Below are positions 10,473-18,761 of a DNA stretch of 64,000 nt, piece by piece. Below the pieces are notes generated by a model, which made no database searches, was not told the origin of the DNA, and saw only the letters and a program-made list of their open reading frames with translations. Each line of letters begins with the position of its first letter. The first letter of the stretch is position 1. The translations under genes were made by a program, and so were the position numbers. The stretch comes from SPCO01 sp964579825 (lineage in GTDB: Bacteria > Chloroflexota > Limnocylindria > Limnocylindrales > CSP1-4), in assembly GCA_964579825.1 (NCBI GenBank), contig CAZOHT010000008.1, forward strand, positions 1-64,000, read 5' to 3'.

Positions 10473-10988
10473 CTACCCGGGCTGGACCGGCGGCGCAGGG
10501 TCCGTCGCCAGGTCCTCCACGACCTCTACCCCGGGCAACGCCAGCAGGATCGACGGCGACGCGATGACCTTCCAGGACCGGGACCCCCCGCCAAGCACGA
10601 TCCGCTCCCGAGCCGTCACCCGGGCATCCACCCAGATCGGCATGCCGGCCGGCAGCCCGAACACGGTCACCCCGCCGATCTGCATCCCGGTCAGCTCGGC
10701 CGTCACCTCCGCCGGTGCGAAGGAGGCCTTGCGCGTCCCCAGCCGGTCGCGGACGGCCCGGTTCACGTCGAGCCGGTACGGCGCCAGGGTCACACACGCC
10801 GCGTAGCGGGGCGGGTCCGACTTCCCGATGACCACGATCGTGTTGGCCGACTCATCCGGCGAGAACCCGTACGCGGCGCAGAAGGCGGCGGTGTCGGCGA
10901 GGGCCGGATCGCACGGGAAGAGCTCGTACGGCACGCTGAGCGGCGCAAGGTGGACGTCCAGCCAGTCGCGGGCGGCGTCGTCTGTCAT
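10473..10988 (-). CDS. YbaK/EbsC-type aminoacyl-tRNA deacylase
   Basis: 171 residues, the length of stand-alone YbaK/ProX editing proteins. These hydrolyse mischarged aminoacyl-tRNAs such as Cys-tRNA-Pro or Ala-tRNA-Pro. The characteristic segments are VPYELFPCDPALADTAAF (N-terminal strand-helix), ANTIVVIGK, the Lys-bearing GTRKASFAPAEV (about 104-115), and the substrate-pocket TGMQIGGVTVFGLP. The latter parts match the conserved 'G-x(2)-PG-G-V-x-P-x-G' region with PG replaced by QI. The lysine in RKAS corresponds to the conserved catalytic or binding lysine of the family. Which amino acid it edits cannot be told. Confidence 0.85.
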   Translation of the reverse strand: MTDDAARDWLDVHLAPLSVPYELFPCDPALADTAAFCAAYGFSPDESANTIVVIGKSDPPRYAACVTLAPYRLDVNRAVRDRLGTRKASFAPAEVTAELTGMQIGGVTVFGLPAGMPIWVDARVTARERIVLGGGSRSWKVIASPSILLALPGVEVVEDLATDPAPPVQPG

Positions 10989-11031
10989 GCCGACAACGAT
11001 ACGGGACGGCTCGGCCCGCTACCATCGCTCG

Positions 11032-12693
11032 ATGCCCCCGCCGCACGACCCCGACGCCTTCCTCGAGCGCTTCGCCTGGCATCCCGAACCCGCCCTGATC
11101 GGCCACCGCGACGAAGCGTCGGCCCGCGTCGCGCTGGAACGCCTTGGCCTCGACACGTGGACCGCCGCCCTCGACTTCCTCTTCGACCAGACCGCTGTCC
11201 GAGCCATGGGGGCCCCGTCCGGCTACGACGTCGCCCGCCGTGACTTCTTCGGCGAGACCGACGGTGCCACACGGGGCCCGGCGCCGGCCCCGGAGCACCC
11301 GACGACCTCGCGCGCCGTCCTCGACGAGTTCGAGTCGCGCCTCGCGGCCGCCCAGATGAACGCGCAGCACCCGCGCCAGTTCGGCTACTTCACGCCGCCG
11401 CCACTGCCCATGTCGATCATGGGCGAGCTGCTGGCCCAGGTGACCAACCAGGGCATCGATGTCTGGCACGCGGGGCCCACGGGCGCCTTCGTCGAGGAGG
11501 AGGTCATCGGCTGGCTGTGCGCGCTCGTGGGCTATGGGCCTGGCTCGTTCGGACTCCTGACCTCGGGCGGCGTCATGGCCAACTTCATGGCCATGCTGCT
11601 GGCGCGCGATGTCCACCTCGGTCGACTGCTGGACACGGGCCGGCCGCCCCGGGGGCGCGACCTCGAGGGCGCCCGGGTCTACACAGGCGACCAGTCGCAC
11701 TTCTCGATCGGACGGGCCCTCGACGAGCTCGGCTTCCCGTCCGACACCCTGGTCGTCCTGCCGACCGACGACCGGTTCCGTCTGCGTGGCGCTCCCCTCG
11801 CCGAGGCGATCGAGCGTGATCGAGCGGCCGGCCTCACGCCCTTCGCCATCGCCGCCGTCGCCGGCTCCACGAACACCGGTTCCGTGGACCGAGTGGGCGA
11901 GCTGGCGGACATCGCCGAGGCGGAGGACCTGTGGCTGCACGTCGACGCCGCCTACGGGGGCGGCGTCCGGTTGTCCGCGCGTGACGCCGATCGCGTGTCG
12001 GATCTCGACCGCGCCGACTCGGTCACGATGGATCCCCACAAGTGGTTCTTCCAGGCCTATGACATCGGCGGCCTGCTGGTGCGCGACGGGGCGCACCTGG
12101 CGGTCGGGTTCGGCGGGCGCTCGCCCGAGTACTACCGTGGCGGCGAGGGTGCCGGCGGCGGATCGAGCGGCGCGGCGGGCGGTGCGGCGGCCGGCGGCTC
12201 GTCGGGCGGCTCGTCGGGCGACCCCGGGGACGATCACGATGGACCCGGCGATCAGCTCAACTTCTACAAGCTGAGCTTCGAGGGGACGCGTCGGTGGCGC
12301 GCGCTCAAGCTCTGGATGTCGTGGAAGCACCTCGGGACGAGTGGATTCGGCCGCCTGATCGACGCCAACGACGACCTCGCCGCCCATCTTGCCCGACGCT
12401 GCGCCGAGTCGGACGACTTCGAGGCCGTCCCGGCCGAGCCGGACCTGTCCGTGGTCTGCTTCAGGCATCTTCCAGGCGGCCGCGAGGCGTCGCGCTCGAT
12501 GTCCGGCGCGGCACTCGACGCGCACCAGGACGCCCTTCAGGCCGCACTCGAGGTGTCCGGCGACGGTTGGCTGACGACGACGCGCCTGCGCGGCTCGACC
12601 TATCTCCGTGCCGGCATCGTCAACTATCTCGCGACCGAGGACGACATCGACCATCTGCTCGCGACGCTGCGCCGCCTCGCGCTCGAGATCTGA
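11032..12693 (+). CDS. PLP-dependent group II amino-acid decarboxylase-like protein
   Basis: 553 residues, fold type I. PLP-binding features are SGGVMANFMAM (phosphate-binding Ser/Gly region), HVDAAYGGG with Asp305 contacting the pyridine nitrogen, and SVTMDPHKWFF with Lys337 as the Schiff-base lysine. The N-terminal 'HPRQFGYFTPPPLP' segment is typical of the aromatic-L-amino-acid/glutamate decarboxylase family. An unusual Gly/Ser/Ala-rich insertion sits at about residues 369-407, shortly after the lysine, where the catalytic loop begins in relatives. ATG at 11032 is chosen because the family's conserved helix starts directly after it; the open frame continues upstream across the divergent YbaK gene. 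The substrate (Tyr, Trp, Glu or another) cannot be decided. Confidence 0.87.
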   Translation: MPPPHDPDAFLERFAWHPEPALIGHRDEASARVALERLGLDTWTAALDFLFDQTAVRAMGAPSGYDVARRDFFGETDGATRGPAPAPEHPTTSRAVLDEFESRLAAAQMNAQHPRQFGYFTPPPLPMSIMGELLAQVTNQGIDVWHAGPTGAFVEEEVIGWLCALVGYGPGSFGLLTSGGVMANFMAMLLARDVHLGRLLDTGRPPRGRDLEGARVYTGDQSHFSIGRALDELGFPSDTLVVLPTDDRFRLRGAPLAEAIERDRAAGLTPFAIAAVAGSTNTGSVDRVGELADIAEAEDLWLHVDAAYGGGVRLSARDADRVSDLDRADSVTMDPHKWFFQAYDIGGLLVRDGAHLAVGFGGRSPEYYRGGEGAGGGSSGAAGGAAAGGSSGGSSGDPGDDHDGPGDQLNFYKLSFEGTRRWRALKLWMSWKHLGTSGFGRLIDANDDLAAHLARRCAESDDFEAVPAEPDLSVVCFRHLPGGREASRSMSGAALDAHQDALQAALEVSGDGWLTTTRLRGSTYLRAGIVNYLATEDDIDHLLATLRRLALEI

Positions 12694-12757
12694 CCGAGCC
12701 CGGCGCCCGGCCGCTGCATGGCCAGTCCGATGGCCCTCGGACGCTCGATGCCAGTCG

Positions 12758-12921
12758 CTTCTCGTCAGATGCTGTCCCCGCCATCACGCGCCGCGATCGA
12801 TCCGTCAACTGCAGGGTGAGCCAAGCAGATGACGGGCACATGACCGTCGGATGCCGCGCCGGACGCCGATCGGGCCGTGCCTGGTCGTCGCGTGCTGCCC
12901 CTGGCAGCATCTGACCGGAAG
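12758..12921 (+). repeat. 164-bp repeat element with terminal inverted repeats, copy 1
   Basis: The ends are perfect 11-bp inverted repeats, GTCAGATGCTG at 12764-12774 and CAGCATCTGAC at 12905-12915, extending imperfectly outward to CTTC...GAAG. A second copy of exactly the same length lies at 28754-28917 in the same orientation. My hand alignment of the 152 bp between the outer edges of the perfect repeats needs no gaps and gives about 118 identical positions. Both termini are identical and a central block (GTCA-x-CTGCAGGGTGAGCC) is nearly so. No target duplication is obvious. It fills most of the 279-bp gap between two gene ends (12694-12972). A MITE-like or structured-RNA repeat family is the likely explanation. 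Confidence 0.75.
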
Positions 12922-12972
12922 ACGGCCCGGACACGGTGGCTCGGCGCAGGCCCCTGCCGGCCGCCGTGACCG

Positions 12973-13377
12973 TCAGCGGTTGTGGAGGAGCATCCCCACG
13001 TGCTCGAGCAGTTTCCAGGCGACGTCCGCGTCGCCACGCACGAAGGCGCGGAAGTCGGTGAGCATCATCACCAGGACCCGGACATCGGTCGCCGCCGTGA
13101 CGGACGCGGTCCGAACGCGGTCGCTGATCAGGGCGATCTCGCCGAAGTAGCTGCCCGGACCGAGGCGATCGATCTCGGTCCCGTCCACCGCGACGGTGGC
13201 CTCCCCCTCGACCAGGATGAAGAACCCCATCCCGTGCTCGTCACCCTGACGGATGATGACCGTGCCCGCCGGGATCGACCGCTCCTTGAAGTCCCGGGCC
13301 ATGCGCTCGCGCTGCTTCTTGTCCAGCCCCGAGAACAGTGGAACGGTCGCCAGGAGGTCCGCCGTGGGATCCGACAT
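12973..13377 (-). CDS. Cyclic-nucleotide-binding domain protein
   Basis: 134 residues, essentially one CNB (cAMP-receptor-like) beta-roll and its C-terminal helix, without an HTH or enzymatic domain. The order is LFSGLDKKQRERMARDFKER, AGTVIIRQGDEHGMGFFILVEG, then the phosphate-binding cassette GSYFGEIALISDRVRTASV (about residues 82-100), with the conserved Gly-Glu and an Arg. The ATG at 13377 has an excellent SD (AGAAGGAG) about 7 nt upstream. A lone CNB module usually serves as a small ligand-sensing adaptor; its partner is not evident here. Confidence 0.85.
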   Translation of the reverse strand: MSDPTADLLATVPLFSGLDKKQRERMARDFKERSIPAGTVIIRQGDEHGMGFFILVEGEATVAVDGTEIDRLGPGSYFGEIALISDRVRTASVTAATDVRVLVMMLTDFRAFVRGDADVAWKLLEHVGMLLHNR

Positions 13378-13439
13378 GTCCGTGACTCCTTCTGTGATCG
13401 ACCGGTGTGGCGACGCTGACGACGTCTTCGTTCCGGACA

Positions 13440-14756
13440 CTATGCCTTGGCGCGCGTCCTCGCGGCACGACGATCCTTCAACCGATACCACTCGCCGACG
13501 ACCGGCATGAACCACGGCCGGCCCTCGTAGGGGGCCGGCACGATCGGGAACTTGAGTCGGGTCAGGGCCGGCGCCTCGCCGCCGGCGAGCCACTCCCCCA
13601 CCTGCGAACCCATGTGGGTCATCAGGGCGACGCCGGTCCCGCAGCACCCGACGAGATAGGTGACGCCGTCCTTCGTGCGGCCCGCGTGCGGCATCCGGTC
13701 GTGGGTGAAGCCGACGTTGCCGCCCCAGGCGTACTCGATCCGATGGTCGGCGAGCTGTGGGTGGACCTCCAGCAACCCCTTGTGCAGGATCGCGGCGGTG
13801 TGGTCGACCGAGGTCGGCATGAAGCTCGCGCGCCCGCCGAAGATCATCCGGCGATCCGCCGACACGTGCCAGTAGTACAGGAAGTTCTTCGTGTCGAAGA
13901 ACGCCCGGCCCTTGGGCGAGAGCTCGTGGGCGAGGTCCTCGGGGAGCGGCTCGCTCGCGATGATGTAGCTCCCGATGGGGATGACCCGGCGCCGGATCGA
14001 GGGCAGGATCCCATCCGTGTACCCGTTGGTCGCGACGAAGACGTCGCGGGCGTGGATGGCGCCGCGATCCGTCTCCACCACGAAGCGGCCGTCCCCCTGG
14101 CGCCGGACCGTCCGGGCTCGCACACCCTCGTGCAGGTCGGCGCCGGCCCGTGCCGCGGCCTCGGCCAGGCCGACGAAGTAGCGACCCGGGTGGAGCAGGC
14201 CGCTCCCCTCCACGGCGAGCGCCCCGAAGTACGCATCCGAGCCGATCTCCTCGCGGATCCGCTCGTGCGGCACCATCGTGCTCTCGACGCCGACGAAGGC
14301 CAGCCCGTCGCGGGCGTGTTCGAGCTCGGGGACGTGAGCCGGCGCGTAGGCCAATTCGAGGTGCCCCACCTCGCGGAACTGGCAGTCGATCGCCTCCTCG
14401 TCGATGAGCCGCTTGACCGTCTGGTACCCATCGAGCGTCTCCTGGTACAGCGCGCGACCCGTGTCGTCACCGTGGCGCCGGATCAGGTCCTTGGCACTCC
14501 ACTTGTAGCCGGCGTGGACGATGCCGCCGTTCCGCGTGGACGCACCCCAACCGAGCGTGTGCGCGTCGAGGAGCGTGACGGCCACCCCGCGCGTCGCGAG
14601 CACGCGCGCAGCGTTGATCCCCGCATACCCGCCACCGATCACGACGACGTCGGCACCGTCCGGCAATGGGCGTCCGCTCCGGTCCGGGAGCGCGGGCATC
14701 GTCGCCTGCCAGAAGGACCGCCGTTCGAAGTCGTCGTTGAGCGTGCCCACAGCCAT
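13440..14756 (-). CDS. FAD-dependent amine/amino-acid oxidase (DAO family, PuuB-like)
   Basis: 438 residues. The N-terminal dinucleotide fold is ADVVVIGGGYAGINAARVLA (about residues 34-53), followed by the glutamate-equivalent strand VTLLDAHTLGWGASTRNGG. The 'GWGAS-x-RNGG' block is characteristic of D-amino-acid-oxidase-superfamily enzymes of the gamma-glutamylputrescine oxidase/glycine oxidase type. C-terminal FAD contacts are in 'GCCGTGVALMTHMG'. It lies upstream of the CNB-domain gene on the same strand (62 bp), so the two may be co-transcribed. The polyamine substrate is inferred only from best family resemblance. It diverges from the TA operon. Confidence 0.85.
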   Translation of the reverse strand: MAVGTLNDDFERRSFWQATMPALPDRSGRPLPDGADVVVIGGGYAGINAARVLATRGVAVTLLDAHTLGWGASTRNGGIVHAGYKWSAKDLIRRHGDDTGRALYQETLDGYQTVKRLIDEEAIDCQFREVGHLELAYAPAHVPELEHARDGLAFVGVESTMVPHERIREEIGSDAYFGALAVEGSGLLHPGRYFVGLAEAAARAGADLHEGVRARTVRRQGDGRFVVETDRGAIHARDVFVATNGYTDGILPSIRRRVIPIGSYIIASEPLPEDLAHELSPKGRAFFDTKNFLYYWHVSADRRMIFGGRASFMPTSVDHTAAILHKGLLEVHPQLADHRIEYAWGGNVGFTHDRMPHAGRTKDGVTYLVGCCGTGVALMTHMGSQVGEWLAGGEAPALTRLKFPIVPAPYEGRPWFMPVVGEWYRLKDRRAARTRAKA

Positions 14757-14814
14757 CGATGGAGCGTAACGGACGGTGTGGGCGGTGGGGCGGCCCGTTC
14801 CGTGCGCCACGTGT

Positions 14815-14842
14815 GTCGCATGTGTGCTACAGTCGTCGCATG
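14815..14842 (+). promoter_or_regulatory. Promoter and probable operator of the Phd/VapC operon
   Basis: A -10-like TACAGT at 14828-14833 lies 6 nt before the antitoxin ATG at 14840, so transcription would start at or within a base of the start codon (leaderless mRNA). The 8-mer GTCGCATG occurs at 14815-14822 and again at 14835-14842, 20 bp apart (about two helical turns), bracketing the -10. This is where antitoxin autorepression would be expected. The site roles are inferred. Confidence 0.5.
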
Positions 14843-15094
14843 AGCGACGTCGCATCGCGGGATCTGCGCAACAACACTCGATCGCTGCTCGACCGGGTCG
14901 AAGGTGGCGAGTCGATCACGATCACCGTGGATGGTCGTCCCGTGGCCACGCTGCAGCCCGTCGTGCGCCGCGCCAGGTTCATGGCTCGGGATGCCTTCGT
15001 TCGCAGGGTCCTCGCCCACCGGGCGGACGCGGGCCTGCGGGCTGAACTTCGGGAGCTGGCGCCGGATACGACGGATGACCTGCCACTCCGATGA
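14840..15094 (+). CDS. Phd/YefM-family antitoxin
   Basis: 84 residues. The N-terminal DNA-binding domain is MSDVASRDLRNNTRSLLDRVEGGESITITVDGRPVATLQPV, the standard Phd/YefM fold ('SR-x-LRxNT...GExxxITxxGRPVAxLxP'). The C-terminal half would wrap the toxin. It should neutralise the downstream PIN RNase and repress its own promoter. The ATG at 14840 starts exactly at the family's first residue. The stop overlaps the vapC start (ATGA), giving translational coupling. Confidence 0.9.
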   Translation: MSDVASRDLRNNTRSLLDRVEGGESITITVDGRPVATLQPVVRRARFMARDAFVRRVLAHRADAGLRAELRELAPDTTDDLPLR

Positions 15095-15477
15095 GTTCCG
15101 GTCTCGCCGATACCAGTGTGTTCATCGCGGCCGAGTCCGGCCGAGCGGGTCGATTCGAGCTCCTACCGGACCAGCTGGCGATCTCGGTGGTCACGATCGG
15201 GGAGCTTCGGGCTGGAGTCCTGGCCGCGCAGGACGTCGGCACCCGCGATCGGCGACTGGCGACGTTGACGAGCGCCCTTGAACTGGATGCCGTCCCGATC
15301 GATCAGGCCGTCGCCGAGACCTGGGCGCGCCTGCGCGTCTCGCTTCGCGATTTCGGCCTGCGGATGGCCGTCAACGACTCATGGATCGCGGCGACGGCGA
15401 TGACCCTCGGGATCCCCGTCGTGACCCAGGATGACGACTACCTGCACGCGCCCGGACTGGAAGTCATCCACATCTAG
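15091..15477 (+). CDS. vapC: VapC-type PIN-domain RNase toxin
   Basis: 128 residues, full length for VapC. The acidic PIN triad is visible: Asp7 in LADTSVFIAA, Glu38 in TIGELRAGV, and the Asp of AVNDSWIAATAMTLG near residue 96, with a further acidic patch in TQDDDY. These coordinate Mg2+ for cleavage of tRNA or rRNA in the family. It overlaps its antitoxin by 4 bp. It converges on pyrC with 18 bp between the two stops. Confidence 0.9.
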   Translation: MSSGLADTSVFIAAESGRAGRFELLPDQLAISVVTIGELRAGVLAAQDVGTRDRRLATLTSALELDAVPIDQAVAETWARLRVSLRDFGLRMAVNDSWIAATAMTLGIPVVTQDDDYLHAPGLEVIHI

Positions 15478-15495
15478 ATCGGACGGCGCCGGTCG

Positions 15496-17024
15496 TCAGT
15501 CCGTCGGCGCCTCGTAGGCGAGCCGGCCGCCGGCGAGCGTGAACAGGACGCGGCCGGATAGCTCCATCCCGAGCAGCGGCGAGTTCTTGCCCTTCGACAC
15601 GAGCGAGTCGGCGGTGACCGTCCAGCGCTCCGAGCGATCGAAGACGACCAGGTCCGCCGGCGCGCCGACATCGAAGCCGCCCGAGCGCGTCGCGCGACCG
15701 CCCAGCACCGCGGCGGGCCCGACGGTGAGGGCCGCGATGGCTCGTGCCAGTGGCAGTCGCCCGGCGTCCACGGCGGCCAGGGCCAACCCGAGTGCCGTCT
15801 CGATGCCGCTGATGCCGTTGGCCGCCTGGCCGTATTCGACCGCCTTGTCGACTTCCGTGTGCGGGGCGTGATCCGTGGCGATCGCATCGGCCGTGCCGTC
15901 CAGGAGGGCCGCGAGGCAGGCCGCGGCATCCTCCGGCGCCCGCAGCGGCGGGTTCACGCGCATCGCCGTGGCGTACGGGCGGGCGACGAGCGCGCCATCC
16001 GCCCACGGGTCCCCGCTCGCGTCCCAGGCCCAGCGCCGCGCGCCNNNNNNNNNNNNNNNNNNNNNNNNNNNNNNNNNNNNNNNNNNNNNNNNNNNNNNNN
16101 NNNNNNNNNNNNNNNNNNNNNNNNNNNNNNNNNNNNNNNNNNNNGCGCGCCATCCGCCCACGGGTCCCCGCTCGCGTCCCAGGCCCAGCGCCGCGCGCCC
16201 GCGACCCACTCATCGGTGAGGGCGAGGTGATGCGGCGTGACATCGCAGGTCACGGGCAGGCCGGCCGCCTTCGCCCGGCGGACCAGGTCCAGCGCCTCCC
16301 CGGTGGAGAGATGCGTCAGGTGGAGCCGGGCGCCCGGCTCGTCGCGGACCACATCGGCGAGCACTGCGAGGTCGCGCCCCACTGCGGACGCCTCGGCGCC
16401 GGCCGGCCAGCCGCGCAAGCCCAGGACGGTCGCGATGAACCCGTCGTTCGCCTCCGCGCCATCGGTCTGCGAGGCATCCTCGGGGTGATCGATGATGGGT
16501 AGGTCGAGCGCGCCCCCATACGCCAGCGCCGCCCGCAGGATCGTGGCCGACCGAACGGGCGATCCGTCGTCCGAGAAGCCGATGACCCCGGCATCCGCCA
16601 GCTCGCCCAGCGCCGCGAGGCGCTCCCCTCCCCGCCCGACCGTGACTGCTCCGATGGCGAGCAGCTCCACCGGCGATCCGAAGGCCGCCGCGGCCGCCCG
16701 GACCGCAGCGAGGACACCCGGCTCATCCAGCGTCGGCGTCGTGTTCGGCATCGCGCAGACGGTCGTGAACCCACCGTGCGCGGCCGCGGCCAGCCCGCTC
16801 GCGACGGTCTCCGCATCCTCGTTGCCGGGCTCGCGCAGGTGAGTGTGGAGGTCCGTGAACCCGGGCGCGACGACGACCCCGTCGGCGGTCACGCCATCGG
16901 CATCGCCGCCGTCCAGCCACGTCTGCGCCTCGAGGATCCCGCCTCGGACGACGATCTCGCCCGGGCCCTCACGCCCCCCGACCGGATCGACGATCCAGGC
17001 CCGGCTGATCTCAAGATCCGTCAC
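15496..17024 (-). CDS. pyrC: Dihydroorotase, interrupted only by an artificial scaffold gap
   Basis: Reversible cyclisation of carbamoyl-aspartate to dihydroorotate (third step of UMP synthesis). The visible amidohydrolase signatures are FTDLHTHLREPG (metal ligands), AMPNTTPTLDEP, 'IIDHPEDAS', 'HLTHLSTGEAL' and AIATDHAPHT with the catalytic Asp. The reading frame is broken by 100 N, but the flanks carry the same 55 bp. Removing one copy plus the Ns leaves 1,374 bp, exactly 458 codons, and joins the WAWDASGDPWADGA segment straight onto LVARPYATAMRVNPPLR. The gene is therefore intact, 457 residues. GTG at 17024 overlaps the pyrB stop (GTGA). Confidence 0.92.
15990..16199. other. Scaffold gap flanked by identical 55-bp ends
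   Basis: Ns fill 16045-16144 (100 bases). The 55 bases before the gap (15990-16044) are identical to the 55 after it (16145-16199). This is what an assembler leaves when two contigs overlap by one k-mer but were joined by a default-length gap. It is not a biological duplication; collapsing it repairs pyrC. Confidence 0.9.
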
Positions 17025-18082
17025 GCGGGCGACCCTGCCGGGTGGTGCCCGCTCCCGTGCGTCCCGGCCAGCAGGTAGAGCAGCGCCATCCGGACCGCGA
17101 CGCCGTTGGTGACCTGGTCCGTGATGACCGATTGGGCGCCGGCGGCCACGTCCGCGGCGATCTCCACGCCCTCGTTCATCGGGCCGGGATGCATGACCAA
17201 CGCGTCGGGTCGCGCGAGCGCCAGCCGCGCGGATGTCAACCCATACCGCGCCGCGTACTCCCGCAACGACGGCAGCAGCCCCGCCGCCATCCGCTCGCGC
17301 TGGATCCGCAGGGCCATCACCACGTCGGCGTCGCGCAGGGCCTCGTCGACGTTCGTGGTCACGTGGAACCGTCGCCCGGCCGCCGCGCCGCGCCCGGCCC
17401 ACGCCTCGAACCCGCGAACGAGGGTCGCCGGACCGCACAGCCAGACGTCCGCCCCGGCTGCGGTCAGGGTCCAGATGTTCGAACGCGCCACCCGCGAGTG
17501 GAGCAGGTCGCCGAGGATGACGACCTTGCGACCGGCCAGGGACCCGCCGAGCCGTTCGCGCATGGTGTACAGGTCCAGCAGCGCCTGGGTCGGGTGGGCG
17601 TGCCAGCCGTCGCCGCCGTTCAGCACGGATCCGCCGAACGTCTCGGCCGCCAGGTACGGCGCACCCGAGACCGAGTGGCGGATGACCAGCATGTGGGCGC
17701 CGAGCGCCTCGACCGTCCGCACGGTGTCGACCAGCGACTCACCCTTGGACACCGATGACGAGGCCGCGGCGATGTTCACGACATCGGCCGAGAGGTTCTT
17801 GGCCGCGACCTCGAACGACACGCGCGTCCGGGTCGAGGCTTCGTAGAAGAGGATCGTGACCTGGCGACCGCGCAGCGCGGGGACCTTGGCGATGGGGCGG
17901 GTCAGGACCTCACGCATCGCGTCCGTGGTCCGCATCACCAGTTCCAGGTCCGCCGCGGACAGGCCGTCGACATCGAGCAGGTGTCGATGTGCCCAGCCAC
18001 TCTGCTGGGTCTCCGGCGCTACATCGACCGAAGGGACCATCGCGTCCACGGCATCGGCGCCGGGATCGACGGTCACGCTCAC
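17021..18082 (-). CDS. pyrB: Aspartate carbamoyltransferase catalytic subunit
   Basis: 353 residues. Condenses carbamoyl phosphate with aspartate. The family signatures are FYEASTRTRVSFE (carbamoyl-phosphate loop, with STRTR), SSSVSKGESLVDTV (the mobile 80s loop with Ser and Lys), NGGDGWHAHPTQALLDLYTM, and the C-terminal 'VMHPGPMNEGVEIAADV'. An N-terminal extension of about 30 residues precedes the fold. No pyrI regulatory gene is adjacent, consistent with the PyrR-regulated class. GTG at 18082 overlaps the pyrR stop (GTGA), and its own stop overlaps pyrC, so the three genes form one translationally coupled operon. Confidence 0.95.
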   Translation of the reverse strand: MSVTVDPGADAVDAMVPSVDVAPETQQSGWAHRHLLDVDGLSAADLELVMRTTDAMREVLTRPIAKVPALRGRQVTILFYEASTRTRVSFEVAAKNLSADVVNIAAASSSVSKGESLVDTVRTVEALGAHMLVIRHSVSGAPYLAAETFGGSVLNGGDGWHAHPTQALLDLYTMRERLGGSLAGRKVVILGDLLHSRVARSNIWTLTAAGADVWLCGPATLVRGFEAWAGRGAAAGRRFHVTTNVDEALRDADVVMALRIQRERMAAGLLPSLREYAARYGLTSARLALARPDALVMHPGPMNEGVEIAADVAAGAQSVITDQVTNGVAVRMALLYLLAGTHGSGHHPAGSPA

Positions 18083-18657
18083 CGGACGGGCTCGCCCGCG
18101 CCCACGCCGGATTCGCTCTCGATCGCGACGCGCTCGATCTCGACCTCGTCGACACCGTCGGTCTCTTCGAGATGCACGCGGACCGACTCCTCGCGCGACG
18201 TCGGGACGTTCTTGCCGACGTGGTCCGCCCGGATCGGCAACTCGCGATGGCCACGGTCCACCAGGACGGCCAGCCGGATCGCCTGCGGGCGCCCGAAGTC
18301 GACCAGCGCGTCCATCGCGGCGCGGATCGTCCGTCCGGTGTACAGGACGTCGTCGACGAGGATGATCGTCCGGCCGTCGATCCCTTCGGGCAGCTCCGTG
18401 CCCTTCACGATGGGCTGCTGGGCGACGAGCGAGAGGTCATCGCGGTAGAAGGTGATATCGAGCGCGCCCACCGGGATCTCGGCACCCTCGTGCTCGCGGA
18501 TCGCGGCGGCGATGCGCCGCGCCAGCGGAACGCCGCGGCGCTGGATGCCGATGAGCATCAGCCCGGCCGTGCCGGCCTGCTTCTCGACGATCTCGTGGGA
18601 CAGACGCGTGGTCGCCCGACGGATCTCATCCGCGGTCATGATCTGGCGGCCGCTCAT
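18079..18657 (-). CDS. pyrR: Bifunctional pyr operon RNA-binding regulator / uracil phosphoribosyltransferase
   Basis: 192 residues. PyrR senses UMP/UTP and binds a stem-loop in pyr mRNA; many PyrR proteins also have UPRTase activity. Visible are the PRPP motif TIILVDDVLYTGRTIRAAMDAL (about residues 95-116), the N-terminal LIGIQRRGVPLARRI and the VGALDITFYRDDL segment, all standard for the family. The C-terminus carries an acidic extension of about 15 residues. A strong SD (GGAAGGAG, 18667-18660) precedes the ATG. The leader contains two candidate PyrR-binding loops. First gene of pyrR-pyrB-pyrC. Confidence 0.95.
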   Translation of the reverse strand: MSGRQIMTADEIRRATTRLSHEIVEKQAGTAGLMLIGIQRRGVPLARRIAAAIREHEGAEIPVGALDITFYRDDLSLVAQQPIVKGTELPEGIDGRTIILVDDVLYTGRTIRAAMDALVDFGRPQAIRLAVLVDRGHRELPIRADHVGKNVPTSREESVRVHLEETDGVDEVEIERVAIESESGVGAGEPVR

Positions 18658-18659
18658 CG

Positions 18660-18730
18660 CTCCTTCCCGGCCTCGCAGGGCCTCAGGGACGGCCTCACGG
18701 GGCCGTAGTGAAGGGTCGATGGCAAGGATA
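18660..18730 (-). promoter_or_regulatory. pyrR leader: two PyrR-type RNA hairpins ahead of the SD, plus -10
   Basis: On the minus strand, the hairpin ACGGCC-CCGTGA-GGCCGT (18706-18689) and a second GGCC-CTGCGA-GGCC (18682-18669) both display the sequence CCNGNGAGGC. This matches the core of the known PyrR-binding loop (CCNGNGAGG). The second ends directly at the SD GGAAGGAG (18667-18660). PyrR binding could therefore block ribosome access, as described for mycobacterial PyrR, rather than act by attenuation. I see no terminator helix with a U-tract. A TATCCT -10-like box lies at 18730-18725. Confidence 0.65.
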
Positions 18731-18761
18731 GCGCGAACCGGGCCCCCGAGGCGAGGGCCGC

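Noticed and set aside
15990..16199. 55-bp direct repeat as a target-site duplication or recombination site
   Set aside because: Same length at both N gaps and exact identity point to an assembler k-mer overlap.
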